64,000 nt of DNA from a bacterium. GTDB lineage: Bacteria; Bacteroidota; Bacteroidia; B-17B0; Aurantibacillaceae. Position numbers and translations under genes: made by a program. Positions 61,148 to 64,000 of the stretch are shown one piece after another. Location of the stretch: the NCBI GenBank assembly GCA_029945625.1, contig JAQSCW010000026.1, positions 62,001 to 126,000 of the forward strand. The letters are read 5' to 3'. The first letter of the stretch is position 1. Every line of letters starts with the position of its first letter. The notes beneath the pieces are model-generated. The model saw only the letters and a program-made list of their open reading frames with translations. It was not told the origin of the DNA and made no database searches.

Positions 61148-62545
61148 TTACTTCAAACTTCCAATCATATCTTCGGGACGCACCCAAAGATCGAATTGTT
61201 CGTTGGTCACATATCCCAGCTCAATCGCAGCTTCACGCAACGTCTTATTGCCTTTGTGCGCTGTCTTGGCGATTTTGGCCGATTTTTCATACCCAATATG
61301 CGTATTTAATGCAGTTACCAGCATCAATGAATTTTCGAGGTGTTGTTTTAAAACGGGCAGATTTGGCTCAATGCCCACGGCGCAATTATCATTAAAACTC
61401 ACACAGGCATCGCCAATCAATCGGGCCGACTGTAAAACATTGGCCGCCATCACGGGTTTAAATACATTTAATTCAAAATGACCCATTGAACCGCCAACAG
61501 TCACCGCCACATCATTGCCAATTACTTGCGCGCACACCATCGTCATGGCTTCGGGTTGAGTGGGATTTACTTTTCCCGGCATAATAGAAGAACCCGGTTC
61601 GTTATCGGGAATAATAATTTCACCTATGCCGCAACGGGGTCCCGATGATAACATCCGGATATCATTAGCAATTTTCATAAGTGAAACCGCGTTACGTTTT
61701 AAAGCGCCGCTTAATTCAACCAGGGCATCGTGTGCCGCAAGTGCCTCAAATTTATTGGGCGCCGTAACAAATGGTAGTTTCGTTAACTCCGCAATTTTTT
61801 TGGCCACTAACACATCATAACCTTTTGGGGTATTAAGTCCTGTACCCACCGCAGTGCCCCCAAGAGCGAGTTCTTTCACAGCTCCCAATGCATTGTTAAG
61901 CGCTCTGATACCCATCTCAATTTGTTGCGCATACCCGCTGAACTCTTGGCCCAACGACAATGGAGTAGCATCCATAAAATGCGTGCGACCGGTTTTGATA
62001 ATGTTCTTAAAGTCTCCGGCTTTTTTTGTTAAGGTATTGTGTAGTTTTTCTAAACCGGGAAGGGTGATCTCTACCACTTGTTTGTATGCCGCAATATGCA
62101 TGGCGGTGGGGAAGGTATCATTACTCGATTGTGATTTATTTACATCGTCGTTAGGATGTAGGACTTTTTTCTCGTCTTCTAATTTACCGCCCTGCATCAC
62201 GTGCGCCCGGTAGGCAATCACTTCATTGGCATTCATATTGCTCTGTGTACCCGAGCCGGTTTGCCAAATCACGAGCGGAAATTGATCGTCGAGTTTGCCG
62301 GCAATAATTTCGTCGCAGGTTTTGGAAATGAGATCGCATTTGTCCTTCGCAAGTACTCCCAATTCGTGATTGGCCAGTGCCGCCGCTTTTTTTAAATACC
62401 CAAAGGCATAAATAATCTCTTTAGGCATGCTGGCCTCGGGACCAATTTTAAAGTTATTACGGCTGCGTTCGGTTTGAGCACCCCAATATACATGAGCCGG
62501 TACTTTTACCTCGCCCATGGTATCTTTTTCTATCCTATATTCCAT
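61148..62545 (-). CDS. fumC: Class II fumarate hydratase FumC
   Basis: About 465 residues, TCA-cycle enzyme that converts fumarate to L-malate. The superfamily signature [15 protein letters not shown] is present with the mobile-loop serine, as are [29 protein letters not shown] and [20 protein letters not shown] tetramer without iron-sulfur cluster is expected. The frame begins at 62575, but ATG at 62545 ([11 protein letters not shown]) matches the usual N terminus. Confidence 0.96.
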   Translation of the reverse strand: MEYRIEKDTMGEVKVPAHVYWGAQTERSRNNFKIGPEASMPKEIIYAFGYLKKAAALANHELGVLAKDKCDLISKTCDEIIAGKLDDQFPLVIWQTGSGTQSNMNANEVIAYRAHVMQGGKLEDEKKVLHPNDDVNKSQSSNDTFPTAMHIAAYKQVVEITLPGLEKLHNTLTKKAGDFKNIIKTGRTHFMDATPLSLGQEFSGYAQQIEMGIRALNNALGAVKELALGGTAVGTGLNTPKGYDVLVAKKIAELTKLPFVTAPNKFEALAAHDALVELSGALKRNAVSLMKIANDIRMLSSGPRCGIGEIIIPDNEPGSSIMPGKVNPTQPEAMTMVCAQVIGNDVAVTVGGSMGHFELNVFKPVMAANVLQSARLIGDACVSFNDNCAVGIEPNLPVLKQHLENSLMLVTALNTHIGYEKSAKIAKTAHKGNKTLREAAIELGYVTNEQFDLWVRPEDMIGSLK

Positions 62546-62563
62546 AATCAAAAATTTAAAGCA

Positions 62564-62571
62564 CAAATTTA
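62564..62571 (-). promoter_or_regulatory. Candidate -7 box for fumC
   Basis: Read on the minus strand this is TAAATTTG, an exact TAnnTTTG, 18 bases before the fumC ATG at 62545. This also supports the shorter start. The -33 element is not evident. Confidence 0.4.
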
Positions 62572-62632
62572 ACAATTTGATACTTTGCCGGGGATATTTT
62601 TCGGGAATAATTAGATGTGAATAAAGAAGACC

Positions 62633-63379
62633 TTATTTTTCGGCGATCTCGTCCAATTCATTGAGAGCCTTAGATACATGCAGCTTCAGACTTTGAACCA
62701 AGACATCGCGTTCGTCTAAGAACAAGAGATCGGCATGAGCAAAATCATACAGACTTGGTTGGCGACCGGCAAATTTGGAGGTCTTGATGCCTGCTTCGGG
62801 TTTTCTAATCAGAAGTTTTCGGTCCAGTTTTTCACACGCGTCGAGCTCGTATAATTTTTTATCGGTGATCAATTTAATTAGTTCGTCGGCATAATCGGGT
62901 GAAGTGGCATAACCGGCATTTTTTAAACCATAACACCAGCCTTTAAAATCATTTACGGATAAATAAAACAAAGAGGCATAACGCGGACGAGAAGAAAGAA
63001 ACAAACTGTGATCGGTATAAGATTCATCAATGCTGGCGTACCTCCTGAAACATTCGTTGGTACTATCGTCATCTTTTAAAATGGTGTCGCCTTCCCAGCC
63101 ATTATGACATTTTATTCCGAAATGATTATTGGAACGTTTCGCTAATTCGCTAGTTCCGCTGCGGCTTTCGAGAATGGCTTGAGCCAGAATCACACTCGCA
63201 GGAATATTAAATTGAACCATCTGTTCAATGGCTTCTTCGGCATATGAATCAATATAGTTATAGGTTCTGAGAAGTGGTGGCTGGGCCTTGAGAACAAACG
63301 TGCAGAGAAATATCAGTAGAGCCAAGTGAAAGGATCGTTTGTTGAGGAGACGGTGAATTGAAAATCCGGTATTTATCAT
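62633..63379 (-). CDS. GH73-type glucosaminidase (peptidoglycan hydrolase)
   Basis: A 248-residue exported protein with signal anchor HLALLIFLCTFVLKAQ. The glucosaminidase domain (about 50-190) has IPASVILAQAILESRSGTSELA with the catalytic Glu in LESRSG, NNHFGIKCHNGWEGDT, FRRYASIDESYTDHSLFL and LKNAGYATSPDY. It cuts beta-N-acetylglucosaminyl bonds in peptidoglycan. The C-terminal 50 residues are a charged tail without LysM. Single gene, divergent from the prolyl oligopeptidase gene. Confidence 0.92.
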   Translation of the reverse strand: MINTGFSIHRLLNKRSFHLALLIFLCTFVLKAQPPLLRTYNYIDSYAEEAIEQMVQFNIPASVILAQAILESRSGTSELAKRSNNHFGIKCHNGWEGDTILKDDDSTNECFRRYASIDESYTDHSLFLSSRPRYASLFYLSVNDFKGWCYGLKNAGYATSPDYADELIKLITDKKLYELDACEKLDRKLLIRKPEAGIKTSKFAGRQPSLYDFAHADLLFLDERDVLVQSLKLHVSKALNELDEIAEK

Positions 63380-63388
63380 CTACATTTA

Positions 63389-63396
63389 CAAAAATA
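63389..63396 (-). promoter_or_regulatory. Candidate -7 box for the glucosaminidase gene
   Basis: Read on the minus strand this is TATTTTTG, an exact TAnnTTTG, nine bases before the glucosaminidase ATG. This would give an almost leaderless message. No -33 TTG is clear. Confidence 0.3.
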
Positions 63397-63459
63397 TGCG
63401 TACTTCTCATCAGTATCTGAAGGCCGACATTTACATATTAACAATCTGTTTTTGAAAAA

Positions 63460-64000
63460 ATGAAGAATTTCTCCTACATCATCGTCTTTAGCACGGCTTT
63501 TCATCTCTTAGTTCCCGCGCAAGGGCTTGTGAAATACCCGGTTACCGAGAAACAAACTCAAACCGACGATTATTTTGGTACCAAGGTGGAAGACCCTTAC
63601 CGCTGGCTGGAAGATGACCGGAGTGCCAATACGGCCGAATGGGTGAAACGTGAGAATAGTTTCACCGAAGATTATCTCAAAATGATGCCAGCGCGGGCAA
63701 GGTTAAAGGCGCGTCTCACCGAATTATGGAATTTCAACAAACAAACGGCTCCCTACAAAAAGGGTGATCTGTTCTTTTGCAGTCGGAATAATGGCTTACA
63801 AAATCAAAGCGTGCTCTTTGTGATGAACACCTTAAGCGATGTAGGGGAAGTATTATTAGATCCAAATACTCTTTCCTCAGATGGCACTGTTTCTTTGAAC
63901 AGCACGTCTATTTCCAAAGATGCAAAAACTCTGGCTTATGGTATCTCGCGAGCAGGAAGCGATTGGGTAGAAATTCATTTCAGAGATATCGCCTCTAAAC
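63460..64000 (+). CDS. Prolyl oligopeptidase (S9A), 5' part only
   Basis: The frame from ATG at 63460 is open to the window end (180 codons). It starts with a signal peptide (MKNFSYIIVFSTAFHLLVPA) and then has YPVTEKQTQTDDYFGTKVED, PYRWLEDDRSANTAEWVKREN and ARLTELWNFNKQTAPYKKGD, the N-terminal part of the S9A propeller domain. The full family length is about 700, with the Ser-Asp-His catalytic domain beyond the window. It is periplasmic and cleaves after proline in short peptides. Confidence 0.93.
   Translation, partial: MKNFSYIIVFSTAFHLLVPAQGLVKYPVTEKQTQTDDYFGTKVEDPYRWLEDDRSANTAEWVKRENSFTEDYLKMMPARARLKARLTELWNFNKQTAPYKKGDLFFCSRNNGLQNQSVLFVMNTLSDVGEVLLDPNTLSSDGTVSLNSTSISKDAKTLAYGISRAGSDWVEIHFRDIASK

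Overview
The window reads as chromosomal DNA of a Bacteroidota bacterium, probably a free-living or host-associated Flavobacteriales/Sphingobacteriales-type lineage. Four secreted proteins end in type IX secretion (T9SS) sorting domains. There are TAnnTTTG-type -7 promoter boxes, a long Bacteroidota/Chlamydiae-type IspG, a fused alpha-beta 2-oxoacid dehydrogenase E1, and DUF1801, DoxX and DinB proteins typical of the phylum. I see no rRNA, tRNA, CRISPR array, prophage or transposase. Gene density is high, with about 60 genes in short operons on both strands.

1-11.4 kb: end of a secreted PKD-like protein; a divergent pair of LuxC-family acyl-CoA reductase and 2x[4Fe-4S] ferredoxin; a CHAP-like cysteine hydrolase; fused E1; NlpC/P60 lipoprotein with a membrane protein; Skp/OmpH; a MazG-like pyrophosphohydrolase; rhomboid protease; queuosine-precursor transporter; CrcB fluoride channel; and a large TPR/beta-propeller/OmpA protein with the layout of the T9SS protein PorE.

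11.5-21.5 kb: M17 aminopeptidase, a secreted unknown protein and a Cys-rich protein; a minus-strand run of Tgt, LptF/G permease and an ALG9-like (GT22) glycosyltransferase; HAD phosphatase; GT2; ECF sigma factor; RsmG.

21.5-30.7 kb: a minus-strand ECF sigma, short one-helix membrane protein and TMTC-like glycosyltransferase with four EF-hand-like loops; then YitT and MMPL transporter, a strong terminator, DinB, VOC and a double DUF1801 protein.

30.7-45.4 kb: T9SS adhesin, DoxX, GT87, an unusual Nramp-family transporter, a seven-repeat RCC1 T9SS protein, TPR-SpoIIE phosphatase, CDF transporter, a T9SS M1 peptidase, DinB and a methyltransferase.

45.5-51.6 kb: an N-glycan breakdown cluster of sugar MFS transporter, Tat-type glycosylasparaginase, CutC and GH92 alpha-mannosidase. 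The enzymes would trim mannose, cut the GlcNAc-Asn bond and import sugars; CutC sits translationally coupled in the middle.

51.6-64 kb: an overlapping nucleotidyltransferase/small-protein pair resembling a toxin-antitoxin layout; IspG; a Gly-rich, Ig-repeat T9SS protein; a repeat-rich intergenic stretch; a lipoprotein with ChaN/EreA-like features; PepD; a structured intergenic element; FumC; a peptidoglycan glucosaminidase; and the start of a prolyl oligopeptidase cut by the window end.

The strongest candidates for something new are the EF-hand-containing TMTC-like enzyme under an ECF sigma factor, the CutC gene coupled to N-glycan catabolism, the small overlapping nucleotidyltransferase module, and a Tgt that lacks the usual zinc cysteines.
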